Positions 15,578 to 22,672 of a DNA stretch of 46,400 nucleotides are shown one piece after another (position 1 is the stretch's first letter; each line of letters starts with the position of its first letter). The stretch comes from a virus: IMG/VR virus record IMGVR_UViG_3300027985_000579, positions 1 to 46,400 of that record, one strand, 5' to 3'. Below the pieces are notes generated by a model. The model did no database searches and was not told the origin of the DNA. It saw nothing but the letters and a program-made list of their open reading frames with translations. Made by a program: the position numbers and the translations under genes.

Positions 15578-17263
15578 ATGACGGTCGAGACCAAAATCAC
15601 GAAGAAAGAGTACAACGGAGACGACACGACCGGGCCGTGGGCAATCCCTTTCCCCCTGCCCGCAAACACCGACGTTGGCGCTGTGTTGACCGATTCTCTC
15701 GGTACGGAAACCATGCTCACCTACGGCACGGATTTCACCGTGACCAAGTACACGGCTCCTTCGGTTGGGGGGACGGCCACAACCGCGAACGCCGTTCCTG
15801 TTGGATCGAAGATTCTCTTCTACCTCAAAGTGGACATTACTCAGAAGGTGGACTTTATCAACGTCGGGTTTACCGACGTTGAATTGGCCGAGGCCATGGG
15901 CGACAAGCTCACTCTCATCTGCCAGCAATTGGCCCGCGACGTGGACCGCGCCGTGAAGGTGGACATCACTTCGGGTGATAACCCGGAGGACCTGATCGAC
16001 CAGTTGCACACTGATGTCCTTGCAGCCGAGCAGGCATCCGCTCAAGCGCAGCAGGCGCTCAATCAACTATACACCCGGTGGAACCCTTTGTTTCAGACCA
16101 TCGACGGACAACTTGATTATCCTCTCGAATATGCGGTCGATGAGGACGGGTGGAACGCGTTAGTCATCCTTGGTGGTCTTGTTCAAAACCCCGGGACCGA
16201 CTATAAGATCGTGAATAACGGGTACACTCTCCGATTTTTGTCTCAGCCCCCGGTTGGGCAGTCTTGCCGCGTGGTCACGTCCTTGAGTTTTGCGAACCCC
16301 GACTTGGATTTGCAAATCCAGAATATCCTCGCCGGGCTCAGTGCTCTCGCCACCGAGACGAACACCGGCCTCTCTCAGTTCGCTACCATCCAAGAGACCT
16401 TGGATGGTATCCGTAGTGATAGAGCGGTTAGCCCTGCCAATCTCGCAACTCGAATTGCTGTCGAGACCGAGGAAATCAAAAGCGAAAGAAGAATTCAGGC
16501 CACGGGGACGGTTTTAATGTATGTCAATCCGGCCACTGGGAGCGACTCAAACGACGGAATTTCTTCGGTCACGGCGATGGCAAGCATTCAGGCGGCCTAC
16601 AACAAGCTGCTTACCGAATACGATCTTCGTGCCGTTGAGGCGCAAATTCTCCTTGAAAATGGCACGTATAACACCGGCTTGAGCGCTTACGCAACCCCGA
16701 ATACTGCGTCTGGGTCCTTGGCTATCATCGGTAATGTCGCTGATCCGACCTATGTAATGCTGTCAAACAACGCCAACATCTACGTCGCGTTTGGTGCGAG
16801 AGTATGGGTCTCTGGACTCTCCTTTGATACCTCGACGCAGAACAACCTGATGGCGGATCATGGCGGATTCCTTGGCGTTGCTGGCAATATGAAGTTCGGG
16901 CAAACCAACGGCAATCACATGCTGGCAGATAATGGCGGAGAGATTCTTATCTCCGCCACCGTATATGCAATTTCTGGTGGTGCCTATTCTCATCTACAAG
17001 CTGGAGTAAACGCAGTAATCAGAAACACGGCTGCGTTCGTCGTTACTGTAACGACGAACGTGTCTATTTCGTATTTTGCTAACGCTTTAATGGGTGGTGT
17101 GATGAGCATCACGTCTGCAACGTGGAGTCTGTCCGGTACTGTTACAGGAGCCAGGGGGTACTTCAGTACCAACGCAGTGTGCAACACTGGCGGCGGAGGG
17201 GCAAACTACTTCCCTGGAACAACTGCGATCGTTTACGCTGGTACAGGAGAGCAATATGTTTAA
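15578..17263 (+). CDS. Tail fibre/tailspike protein
   Basis: The 561-residue protein has two parts. The N-terminal about 150 residues (TKKEYNGDDTTGPWAIPFPL..., then VDFINVGFTDVELAEAMGDK and a short coiled segment) resemble the virion-anchoring domain of podovirus tail fibres. From about residue 310 (YVNPATGSDSNDGIS...MASIQAAYN) the sequence becomes a parallel beta-helix of pectate-lyase type with repeated short strands and an N-rich register, ending in the conserved GANYFPGTTA...GTGEQY tip common to many tailspikes. It should bind, and may cleave, a host surface glycan; no catalytic residues can be assigned. Confidence 0.8.
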   Translation: MTVETKITKKEYNGDDTTGPWAIPFPLPANTDVGAVLTDSLGTETMLTYGTDFTVTKYTAPSVGGTATTANAVPVGSKILFYLKVDITQKVDFINVGFTDVELAEAMGDKLTLICQQLARDVDRAVKVDITSGDNPEDLIDQLHTDVLAAEQASAQAQQALNQLYTRWNPLFQTIDGQLDYPLEYAVDEDGWNALVILGGLVQNPGTDYKIVNNGYTLRFLSQPPVGQSCRVVTSLSFANPDLDLQIQNILAGLSALATETNTGLSQFATIQETLDGIRSDRAVSPANLATRIAVETEEIKSERRIQATGTVLMYVNPATGSDSNDGISSVTAMASIQAAYNKLLTEYDLRAVEAQILLENGTYNTGLSAYATPNTASGSLAIIGNVADPTYVMLSNNANIYVAFGARVWVSGLSFDTSTQNNLMADHGGFLGVAGNMKFGQTNGNHMLADNGGEILISATVYAISGGAYSHLQAGVNAVIRNTAAFVVTVTTNVSISYFANALMGGVMSITSATWSLSGTVTGARGYFSTNAVCNTGGGGANYFPGTTAIVYAGTGEQYV

Positions 17264-17675
17264 CGTATACAACCCGGCAGATCATTACTGGCTTTTGGCT
17301 GACGGTACTGTGTATTCATCCTCACGCATGGCGTACCTCCAAGCCGATGACGCTACCTATCAGGCGTGGCTTGTAGCAGGCGGCATTCCCACGGCGTACC
17401 CGAAAGACGCCGACGGGGATGAGTCGGAAAAGGAACTCGCAGTCGTACTCGGAGTCCACGGGCTGTACGTGTCCCTGGCCGAGAAACGCAGAGCCGAACG
17501 CAATGAACGAATCGTGCAACTGCGTTGGCGTATCGAGCGGCACAACGATCAAGTAGCTCTTCTCATGACCCCCGACGAACCGCTGACCCCGTTGCTGGAA
17601 TGCGTGCAGGCCTTGCGTGACGTTCCTCAACAGGACGGATTCCCCGAGATCGTGGAATGGCCTGTTGTACCGTAA
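17256..17675 (+). CDS. Tail fibre assembly chaperone-like protein
   Basis: 139 residues; starts within the end of the spike gene. The C-terminal half, RWRIERHNDQVALLMTPDEP followed by LRDVPQQDGFPEIVEWPVVP, follows the pattern R-x-x-L-x-x-(S/T)D-w...D.PLt...w..YR..LRD.PQQ.GFP..v.WP of tail-fibre assembly/APC-type chaperones. These proteins help fold and trimerise the fibre encoded next to them. The N-terminus (MFNVYNPADHYWLLADGTVY) is a short beta region probably recognising the spike tip. Confidence 0.75.
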   Translation: MFNVYNPADHYWLLADGTVYSSSRMAYLQADDATYQAWLVAGGIPTAYPKDADGDESEKELAVVLGVHGLYVSLAEKRRAERNERIVQLRWRIERHNDQVALLMTPDEPLTPLLECVQALRDVPQQDGFPEIVEWPVVP

Positions 17676-17679
17676 TTTA

Positions 17680-17708
17680 TTGACATTTCACTCGCACCGG
17701 TAAATACT
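17680..17708 (+). promoter_or_regulatory. Sigma70-type promoter before a structured RNA
   Basis: TTGACA (17680-17685), 17 bp, AATACT (17703-17708). The -35 is perfect. Transcription would begin near 17715, directly before the structured RNA, and lies between the chaperone gene and the next fibre-type gene. Confidence 0.75.
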
Positions 17709-17712
17709 CCCC

Positions 17713-17835
17713 GTGTGGGCAGTCTCGGCCAAGACTGAGGGCGTCGGATCGCTGCACCGACGCCCGCCCCACACACCGAAGCAGCAAAAAGCCCCCACAC
17801 CCGTGCAGCGACGGGCCGATGGGGGCTTTCATCTT
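17713..17835 (+). ncRNA. Structured RNA with terminator and kissing-loop potential
   Basis: A closing stem (17713-17719 with 17768-17774) encloses two hairpins: P2, a 5-bp stem AGTCT/AGACT (17721-17736), and P3, a 9-bp perfect stem (17739-17747 with 17757-17765) with 9-base loop ATCGCTGCA. A Rho-independent-type terminator follows: AAAGCCCCCA (17788-17797) with TGGGGGCTTT (17820-17829), holding an inner CCCGT/ACGGG stem whose 6-base loop is GCAGCG. That loop is exactly complementary to CGCTGC in the P3 loop. The unit lies between a promoter and the SD of the next gene, so it may be a free small RNA or an attenuating leader of 17850-18977. Confidence 0.7.
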
Positions 17836-17849
17836 TGGAGGAAACAATA

Positions 17850-18977
17850 GTGACCACGAGAATTTCTTGCGGAATGGTTGATGATCTGTGCCGGGATCAA
17901 TTGAGAAATTCATACTCGTATCTGTTCCAGGACGAAACAGAACGCGATGACTATTTTTCTGAGAGCCCCGAGCAACTTTTGAATGACGGTGGAAAACAGA
18001 CCATCGTCTTTATCGGGGTGTCTGCTCTTGACTACATGTACTGGAACGGACCTGACGCTCCTGCCACCTACGACAACTCATACTGGGTCACTGTGCCCGT
18101 CAACTCTACCACCTCCGGTGACGTTCACTACTGGGGGGACCCCGCCGTTGAATTGTCGATGCGTGCCCGGCGTGATCCTGCCGACGGAAACCTCGTATTC
18201 GAGCGTCTCTTAAGCGGTGTATGGGTCGAGAAGTTCCGAATTTCCGACTCGGCCCTGGTCGATACCATGAAATTCGTCGAGGCCATGGAAATGCCCGTGG
18301 TCAAAGAGGGAGAACTGGCGTTGTATAATGCGCTGGTACGAGACGGCGACAACGGGGACATATGGGTATTGCGCCCTGTATTCATGGATTATTCGCACAA
18401 TCATTTCATGGTTGTTGCTGCACTACCGGACGGGCGGTTGCGTGTCCCGCAGAACGTGGATGCCGCTCTCATGGACCCTGAGAATGTCCCGTTGCAGTAC
18501 AAGTACGTGCTGTTTGAAACTGATTCGACGAAGATCAAACAGGCACTGGAGGCGCTCATCGGCTCATACCGACTTGACGCAAGTGCGATCAAGAATCTCC
18601 CTGGTGGTGATCTGGCGATCATCGGCGTCGTTGGTGAAAATTTGGGCACGTTCACGGGGTCTATCATCCCTGACAACACAACGGTTAAAGTTGCATTACA
18701 GTCTCTCGAAACGGTGCTCGACGCCATCGATGTAGACGCAACGATCACTTCGTTTTACAACAGCACCAAGTACACCATTAGCGGACTCACTTTGTCCGCT
18801 AACGTGTGGACTGAAATTCAGCACAACCTCAACTCCATGTATCCGTCGTCCATCAAACTATACGGCGGACTGGAGGACGTGACGAGTGCATACGATATCG
18901 AGATCGTGAACGCCAACGTGATCCGGGTCAAACACTCTATCACGTACTCCAACGTGACCGTCATCGTGAGGAAGTAG
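17850..18977 (+). CDS. Putative second tail fibre or receptor-binding structural protein
   Basis: 375 residues. GTG 17850 is chosen because GGAGGAAAC at 17836-17844 is its SD; an in-frame TTG at 17835 lies inside that SD. The protein is rich in Tyr, Asp and short beta strands, with central helices (SALVDTMKFVEAMEMPVVKEG; DSTKIKQALEALIGSYRLDA) and a C-terminal beta domain (ISGLTLSANVWTEIQHNLNS...VIRVKHSITYSNVTVIV) resembling small C-terminal domains of phage fibres. It has its own upstream promoter and structured RNA, unusual in an otherwise continuous late operon. Function inferred from position only. Confidence 0.5.
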   Translation: MTTRISCGMVDDLCRDQLRNSYSYLFQDETERDDYFSESPEQLLNDGGKQTIVFIGVSALDYMYWNGPDAPATYDNSYWVTVPVNSTTSGDVHYWGDPAVELSMRARRDPADGNLVFERLLSGVWVEKFRISDSALVDTMKFVEAMEMPVVKEGELALYNALVRDGDNGDIWVLRPVFMDYSHNHFMVVAALPDGRLRVPQNVDAALMDPENVPLQYKYVLFETDSTKIKQALEALIGSYRLDASAIKNLPGGDLAIIGVVGENLGTFTGSIIPDNTTVKVALQSLETVLDAIDVDATITSFYNSTKYTISGLTLSANVWTEIQHNLNSMYPSSIKLYGGLEDVTSAYDIEIVNANVIRVKHSITYSNVTVIVRK

Positions 18978-19056
18978 TCAGGTTGCAACCGAGGGCTTTT
19001 TCATCTACGGTCACTTTTACGACACCTCCCTCAACCCTAATATCACAGGAGTTTCT

Positions 19057-19173
19057 ATGGCAGCGAAGAAGAAATCCACCGGCAAGAAGGGTGGCAAGAA
19101 GGGCGGAAAGCAGACGGCCATGTCGCGCAGCGGTGAACGCACCCCGCGCTACGGCAAGAAGGGCAAGGCGTAA
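19057..19173 (+). CDS. Small, very basic Lys/Gly-rich protein, 38 aa
   Basis: ATG 19057 with ACAGGAG upstream encodes MAAKKKSTGKKGGKKGGKQT followed by AMSRSGERTPRYGKKGKA. Nearly 40 percent of residues are Lys or Arg and there is no hydrophobic core. Such peptides bind nucleic acid; in podovirus late operons they may condense DNA or act as minor virion components. The stop overlaps the next ATG (TAATG), showing coupling to the membrane protein that follows. The 80 bases before it contain no other gene. Confidence 0.7.
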   Translation: MAAKKKSTGKKGGKKGGKQTAMSRSGERTPRYGKKGKA

Positions 19174-19505
19174 TGGTCCAATGGGCGTGTATCACCGTAC
19201 TCGCGGTGATCGCCGTGGTGTGGCCCTTCTTGGGCATGTCGTGGTACCCTGAGCATCACGACACCGTGAACGAGATCATGCTGGGTATCGCCCTTCTCGG
19301 CTGGCTCAACTCGCTTTGGACAAACAACAAGATGTTGAAACAGCGCCTCGTCTTGCTTGTGTTCCTGGGCTACACGGTGTGGATCGTCGCTACCAACCAA
19401 TGCACGAAGCTCGTGGCCTTAGTGTGGAACTACGAGTCCATCGCCTTCGGCGTGTGCGTCATTCTCGCGTTGATCTTGGGGAGGACAGGAAGTGTCCGAA
19501 GTTAA
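19173..19505 (+). CDS. Multi-pass membrane protein, 110 aa (holin candidate)
   Basis: Three to four hydrophobic segments: residues 3-23 (ACITVLAVIAVVWPFLGM), 33-50 (EIMLGIALLGWLNSLW), 56-76 (LKQRLVLLVFLGYTVWIVAT) and 82-103 (VALVWNYESIAFGVCVILAL). Short loops and a small size make it a holin or antiholin candidate at the end of the late operon, but a clearer holin family member lies at 20150-20668. Translation is coupled to the preceding basic peptide. Confidence 0.6.
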   Translation: MVQWACITVLAVIAVVWPFLGMSWYPEHHDTVNEIMLGIALLGWLNSLWTNNKMLKQRLVLLVFLGYTVWIVATNQCTKLVALVWNYESIAFGVCVILALILGRTGSVRS

Positions 19506-19797
19506 GATCACGTGTGAAGAACTCGACACCCTCATCGAGAAGGCCGCCGACCGAGCCAGTGCCCGGACCCTCGACGGCGTTTTCGACATGTTTGGCCTCC
19601 CCAACAACGACGAAGGGAGAGCCGCGTTCATGACCATCGGTCGATTCGCGCAGCGGTTCTCAAAGTTCGGTGACGAGGTTGAGCGCCAGGGGATCAGGGG
19701 TGCGGCGTCTTTCTTCTGGAAAGTTGTCGGACTGCTGTTCCTCGGCGGTATCGCGTGGCTGGGGCTTAAGGCCGGAATCATCAACATCCCCCGCTAA
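19492..19797 (+). CDS. Single-pass membrane protein, DUF6127-like
   Basis: 101 residues; GTG start at 19492 with AGGA upstream, overlapping the previous gene by 14 bases. An acidic helical N-terminus (CEELDTLIEKAADRASARTL, then DMFGLPNNDEGRAAF) precedes a C-terminal transmembrane helix (about residues 74-96, FFWKVVGLLFLGGIAWLGLKA). This pattern (ExxxLxxxAAxxGxxxAL...LGLxxDD...membrane helix) resembles DUF6127-type small phage and prophage proteins near lysis genes. It is the last gene of the late block, followed by a terminator. Confidence 0.55.
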   Translation: MSEVKITCEELDTLIEKAADRASARTLDGVFDMFGLPNNDEGRAAFMTIGRFAQRFSKFGDEVERQGIRGAASFFWKVVGLLFLGGIAWLGLKAGIINIPR

Positions 19798-19801
19798 AGG
19801 A

Positions 19802-19833
19802 AAGGCCCCGGTAGCTCTCGCCGCCGGGGCCTT
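19802..19833. terminator. Bidirectional terminator between convergent blocks
   Basis: AAGGCCCCGG (19802-19811) pairs with CCGGGGCCTT (19824-19833) around a 12-base loop. A T-rich tail follows in the rightward direction and a shorter one leftward. It ends both the late block (stop 19797) and the leftward lysis/replication block (stop 19837). Confidence 0.85.
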
Positions 19834-19836
19834 CTT

Positions 19837-20160
19837 CTATCTCAAGCACTCCTCTCGCCACCTGCACGTGAAGCAGTCGTTCCCGGCTTGGTCCTGCGGG
19901 CCGGGGTTGGACGCGAAGCAATCGGGCAGTCGGCCCACCTTCTTGTCGATCCAGGGCCAGCCCTCGCCCGTGATGACGTACTTCGGATCGAGGTTGTATT
20001 TCATTCTGGCCGTCACCAACCATTTCGGGGGCACGGCTTTGGACCTAGAGACGGCGCTAGAGATAGAAGCCTGCCGGATGCCCAACGCATGAGCCAAGAC
20101 CTCTTGGGTATTCACGTTGAGCGCACTGATCAAACGCAGATACTGCTCGTCAAACGCCAT
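19837..20160 (-). CDS. CI-repressor-like HTH protein with C-terminal cysteine cluster
   Basis: The 107-residue product starts FDEQYLRLISALNVNTQEVL, then AHALGIRQASISSAVSRSKAVPPKWLV...YNLDPKYVITGEG. This matches the Phage_CI_repr N-terminal domain (HTH about residues 18-50, followed by the LxPxWLxTG segment), a type abundant in Desulfovibrionaceae. The peptidase domain of true CI proteins is absent. Instead the last 30 residues hold CFAS...CFTCRWREEC, four cysteines that could bind a metal. Its ATG overlaps the holin stop. It is the last gene of the leftward block, so it is likely a late-acting transcription regulator rather than a lysogeny repressor; no integrase is present. Confidence 0.7.
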   Translation of the reverse strand: MAFDEQYLRLISALNVNTQEVLAHALGIRQASISSAVSRSKAVPPKWLVTARMKYNLDPKYVITGEGWPWIDKKVGRLPDCFASNPGPQDQAGNDCFTCRWREECLR

Positions 20161-20668
20161 TTTTGCTTCCCCCCATGTGCAACTTCACCGCGCCCTTGTC
20201 GAAGGCTGACCGGCCAAGGAAGTAGTAGCCGAACACGCCCCAGCCCAGGTCGGTCAGCATTTCCAACTTCTTTTCGGGGATTCCCGCCCACACCGTGGCC
20301 GCTACGATGGCGAGGGTCAGGATCAAGAGCACGATGGGGCGGATGTTCTTCGACAACCAGGAGTCCGAGCCCATGTCGGCTTTGTGACGGTTGGTCAGTT
20401 CAGCCTCGAACGCGGCCTCGACTTCAAGCTGTTTCTCGCGCCAAGCCAGCAAACGGTCCTGCTGTTGAATTTCAAGTTCCTTCAACCGGATCAGGGTTGC
20501 AGGGTCTTGCACGGCTTTGGCAACCGCCTCCGGTTCGGGCTCGACACCCAGGAACGAGGCCACCATCGCGCCAGCCGCGCCCACAACGGCACCGGCCGGG
20601 CCACCAAGAATCCCCGCCAGCACCGGGGCAGCACCAGAAACCAACGAGCCAACGTCTTTCCAATCCAT
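20150..20668 (-). CDS. Holin of the 3TM / gene-transfer-release type
   Basis: 172 residues with a glycine/alanine-rich N-terminal hydrophobic segment (VLAGILGGPAGAVVGAAGAM, about residues 16-40), a long charged helix (DPATLIRLKELEIQQQDRLL..., about 55-95), and two C-terminal transmembrane segments preceded by SKNIRPIVLLILTLAIVAAT and ending GYYFLGRSA. This is the layout of the 3TM_holin (PF11351) family, whose members open the inner membrane for the endolysin. The lysozyme gene lies three genes upstream on the same transcript. Confidence 0.75.
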   Translation of the reverse strand: MDWKDVGSLVSGAAPVLAGILGGPAGAVVGAAGAMVASFLGVEPEPEAVAKAVQDPATLIRLKELEIQQQDRLLAWREKQLEVEAAFEAELTNRHKADMGSDSWLSKNIRPIVLLILTLAIVAATVWAGIPEKKLEMLTDLGWGVFGYYFLGRSAFDKGAVKLHMGGSKNGV

Positions 20669-20671
20669 GAC

Positions 20672-20908
20672 TTAATCCTCCATCACTGCGTTCAGAAGTT
20701 TCTCGGAAGCCGGGACCGGGCCGATGTTCAGGCCGACCAGGGCCTGCGGACCGGCGGCCCGGAACTGCACACCGAACTGCTGCTCGGCGATGCGTTGATC
20801 CTCGGGCGTGCCCATGGCACAGGAGAAGCACACGTCCTGGCCGTTCTCACCGTAGGGGCGCAAGTCCTTGTCGGTCGCCCCGCACTTGTAGCATCTGCGC
20901 TCTTCCAC
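20672..20908 (-). CDS. Small zinc-ribbon phage protein, 78 aa
   Basis: The N-terminus CYKCGATDKDLRPYGENGQDVCFSCAMGTPE holds a CxxC...CxxC treble (Cys 6, 9, 27, 30 approximately) with the conserved DLRPYG turn seen in small phage proteins of Proteobacteria. The C-terminal half is helical (GTPEDQRIAEQQFGVQF...). It sits between holin and another cysteine protein in the lysis segment. Function unknown; metal binding is likely structural. Confidence 0.7.
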   Translation of the reverse strand: MEERRCYKCGATDKDLRPYGENGQDVCFSCAMGTPEDQRIAEQQFGVQFRAAGPQALVGLNIGPVPASEKLLNAVMED

Positions 20909-20909
20909 C

Positions 20910-21101
20910 CTACTCCCCCTTCAACCGCTTGAGCCGTTCCTGGAGCCCCAGCAGGTCCGGGGTCAGGATGCACTTGTTGAGGTACTCGGACGCATCGCGC
21001 ACCGCGTCCATGGCCTGCTTGAACTTGCAGTGCTCACAGGCGGCCATTTCGGGCATGGCCGGACACTCGTCGCACGGGTTGAGGAAGTCTACTTTTTCCA
21101 T
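20910..21101 (-). CDS. Small cysteine-rich protein, 63 aa
   Basis: Reads MEKVDFLNPCDECPAMPEMA followed by ACEHCKFKQAMDAV and a charged helix. Two CxxC pairs in the first 26 residues suggest a zinc knuckle joined to a helical hairpin. It overlaps the end of the lysozyme gene by 13 bases and is followed after one base by the next gene, so it is part of the lysis transcript. No family recognised. Confidence 0.6.
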   Translation of the reverse strand: MEKVDFLNPCDECPAMPEMAACEHCKFKQAMDAVRDASEYLNKCILTPDLLGLQERLKRLKGE

Positions 21102-21523
21102 TGTCCATCCTTCATCTGTTCAGCCAGTTCCATCGCTCGATCGCCGACCTGTTTGGCCCACCGACTATCGAGCATCTGGGCCGCTGCTTCTTTATAGTCA
21201 AGCGCTTCGAGTGCGGAGAGCATCTTTCGGAATTGGGTTACAGCACCACGGCCCATGTTGAACACCATGTTGTACAGCACACAGCGCCGGGTTCCGCCCA
21301 TGGCGTTCATCGCGGCGACGGACACGAGACCTTGTGTCTCGCGCATCACGCGTTCCACGTCGTTGCCCAACAGGATGTCGGACTCCATGGGGGAAATTCC
21401 GACATCCTCCAGGTTGCGACCGACACCTATGGTCAATTTCCCAGCAGGGCACCGATACGGCTTCAACCGTACACCTTCATGCCGTCGCAGTTGCTGGATC
21501 AAAAGATCGTGATTGTCAGCCAT
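21089..21523 (-). CDS. Endolysin, T4-type lysozyme (GH24)
   Basis: 144 residues with the GH24 active-site block HEGVRLKPYRCPAGKLTIGV: Glu16, then Cys25 at the place of the T4 lysozyme aspartate (E-8-D/C-5-T pattern) and Thr31. The cysteine variant occurs in other phage endolysins. Downstream, FNMGRGAVTQFRKMLSALEA and the DSRWAKQVGDRA...E segment match the C-terminal lobe. No signal peptide or SAR helix is visible, so release needs the holin. ATG 21523 is chosen because AAGGAG lies 8 bases upstream; an in-frame TTG at 21529 does not fit. It cleaves peptidoglycan glycan strands. Confidence 0.88.
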   Translation of the reverse strand: MADNHDLLIQQLRRHEGVRLKPYRCPAGKLTIGVGRNLEDVGISPMESDILLGNDVERVMRETQGLVSVAAMNAMGGTRRCVLYNMVFNMGRGAVTQFRKMLSALEALDYKEAAAQMLDSRWAKQVGDRAMELAEQMKDGQWKK

Positions 21524-21702
21524 GACCAAATCTCCTTAATGGTAAAGATTACTAAGAGTGTTACGATAATTCCAAGGGCAATAGTGCCCGTTACTTCCCT
21601 GCAAGTGACCATGCTACTACGGTGCCCCGGCTTCCGCCGTACGCGGATGCGCTTATGCTTCCTCGAACGACGGTTCAGCTTCGCGTGCTTGTGTCTGCTC
21701 AT
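21499..21702 (-). CDS. Small basic membrane protein, 67 aa, in lysis segment
   Basis: A strongly basic N-terminus (MSRHKHAKLNRRSRKHKRIR, 11 Arg/Lys in 20) is followed by one transmembrane helix (about residues 39-58, TGTIALGIIVTLLVIFTIKE) and a short hydrophobic tail. It overlaps the lysozyme start by 25 bases. It could be a pinholin-like or antiholin accessory; the periplasmic part is far too short for an i-spanin. Confidence 0.6.
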   Translation of the reverse strand: MSRHKHAKLNRRSRKHKRIRVRRKPGHRSSMVTCREVTGTIALGIIVTLLVIFTIKEIWSWLTITIF

Positions 21703-21704
21703 GT

Positions 21705-21896
21705 CTACCGCCCCATTTCAGTAGTGTAGTCGTCCTCACGATGGGAGTTATGCCCACACCGAGAGCAGATGGAGAGACGGCACGTTTCGTCCGGGCTGTA
21801 TTCGTCGATGCCGAAGCTGAACCCGAGGCAGCAATTACGGTGGTCACAGGTCATGAGTAACCACAGTCGGCGCAATGCTTTCGTCAGTTTCTTCAC
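21705..21896 (-). CDS. Small cysteine-containing protein, 63 aa
   Basis: GTG start at 21896 with AGGAGAACACC directly upstream. The product (MKKLTKALRRLWLLMTCDHR...CRLSICSRCGHNSHREDDYT) has a basic amphipathic N-terminus and five cysteines including CSRC, suggesting a small zinc site. The same AGGAGAACAC-GTG start module is used by the next gene upstream (22337). Unknown function. Confidence 0.55.
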   Translation of the reverse strand: MKKLTKALRRLWLLMTCDHRNCCLGFSFGIDEYSPDETCRLSICSRCGHNSHREDDYTTEMGR

Positions 21897-21905
21897 GGTG
21901 TTCTC

Positions 21906-22337
21906 CTATTTCGCAAGCTGGGCCATTTCGCCGAGCTTGTACAGTTCATCGGGGATGTCGGCAGCTTCGATGATGCCGAGTAAGGCCTTGTCGAGTAGGC
22001 GCTTGCCTTCGAGTTCAACCTCGGTATGCAGAGCTTCGATCTTCTTGTCGATGATTTCGTTGAACTTGATCTTCTCCTTCTGCGCTTCGGTGGTAGGGTA
22101 CTCGAAGCACTTGATGACAGTCTCGGCGCAGCTATCACCGTAACGAGTACCCCTCTCGTAAAGGTCGTGGTCGGACAGGAGGGTGGCCCGACCGCTGCGG
22201 ATCAATTCGAGCTTCCTGTTGTCGGTCAACCCGGTTCCCTTCTTCTGGTTGTTCAACCGGGTGCTGATGGTGCCGTTGGTGCATTTGACGACTTCATTGA
22301 TACGCTTGGTCAGGTGTTCGATCTCAAACTTTTTCAC
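21906..22337 (-). CDS. Conserved-looking soluble phage protein, 143 aa
   Basis: GTG start at 22337 with AAAGGAGAACACT. The N-terminus, FEIEHLTKRINEVVKCTNGTISTRLNNQKKG (in two parts), resembles phage proteins that begin with a KRIN...CTDGTIST pattern, of unknown role. The C-terminal half is a charged coiled helix (KEKIKFNEIIDKKIEALHTE...). It has fewer GC-ending codons than its neighbours. Co-transcribed with DNA polymerase upstream. Confidence 0.6.
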   Translation of the reverse strand: MKKFEIEHLTKRINEVVKCTNGTISTRLNNQKKGTGLTDNRKLELIRSGRATLLSDHDLYERGTRYGDSCAETVIKCFEYPTTEAQKEKIKFNEIIDKKIEALHTEVELEGKRLLDKALLGIIEAADIPDELYKLGEMAQLAK

Positions 22338-22352
22338 AGTGTTCTCCTTTGG

Positions 22353-22463
22353 TTATCGCACGCAGTCATACGCGCAAATGACGAAGATCAGGGCCAAGAC
22401 CAACTTATCCTTGACGGCGCATGCGATGGCACCGAACGCGAATATTATGGCGAGTCCTTCCAT
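22353..22463 (-). CDS. Tiny membrane peptide, 36 aa
   Basis: ATG 22463 overlaps the stop of the gene above (TAATG) and has GGAGGAACAG as SD. The product, MEGLAIIFAFGAIACAVKDK followed by LVLALIFVICAYDCVR, is two hydrophobic segments around a KDK turn, i.e. a hairpin of two transmembrane helices. The good SD and coupling support translation. Function unknown. Confidence 0.6.
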   Translation of the reverse strand: MEGLAIIFAFGAIACAVKDKLVLALIFVICAYDCVR

Positions 22464-22672
22464 TACTGTTCCTCCACCCGCACGGTTGTCTCATGCACCA
22501 CTTCATCGTTCTTTCCGATTTGGATAGAGTGATGAACCCGCACGATTTGACCGCGCCACTGTTTGCCGTCGCACGAGATAGTAACGTGTTCTCCGACGCT
22601 CACGATGATGTCGCACTTCACGCTGTCTAATCTTCTTCCCGCCACATCGACAAAGGTAGTTCGCTTCACCAT
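22463..22672 (-). CDS. Small beta-rich protein downstream of DNA polymerase, 69 aa
   Basis: ATG 22672 overlaps the polymerase stop (TGATG). The sequence MVKRTTFVDVAGRRLDSVKC, then DIIVSVGEHVTISCDGKQWR and GQIVRVHHSIQIG, alternates Val/Ile strands with charged turns and looks like a small beta-barrel. Tight coupling to the polymerase suggests a replication accessory, but no motif confirms it. Confidence 0.6.
   Translation of the reverse strand: MVKRTTFVDVAGRRLDSVKCDIIVSVGEHVTISCDGKQWRGQIVRVHHSIQIGKNDEVVHETTVRVEEQ

Noticed and set aside
15578-18977. Diversity-generating retroelement as in BPP-1
   Set aside because: Despite BPP-1-like head genes, no reverse transcriptase (YxDD), no template/variable repeat pair and no Mtd-like C-type lectin gene were found.
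21499-21702. Inner-membrane spanin (Rz)
   Set aside because: It has one membrane helix but only a few residues beyond it, so it cannot span the periplasm, and no embedded outer-membrane partner was seen.
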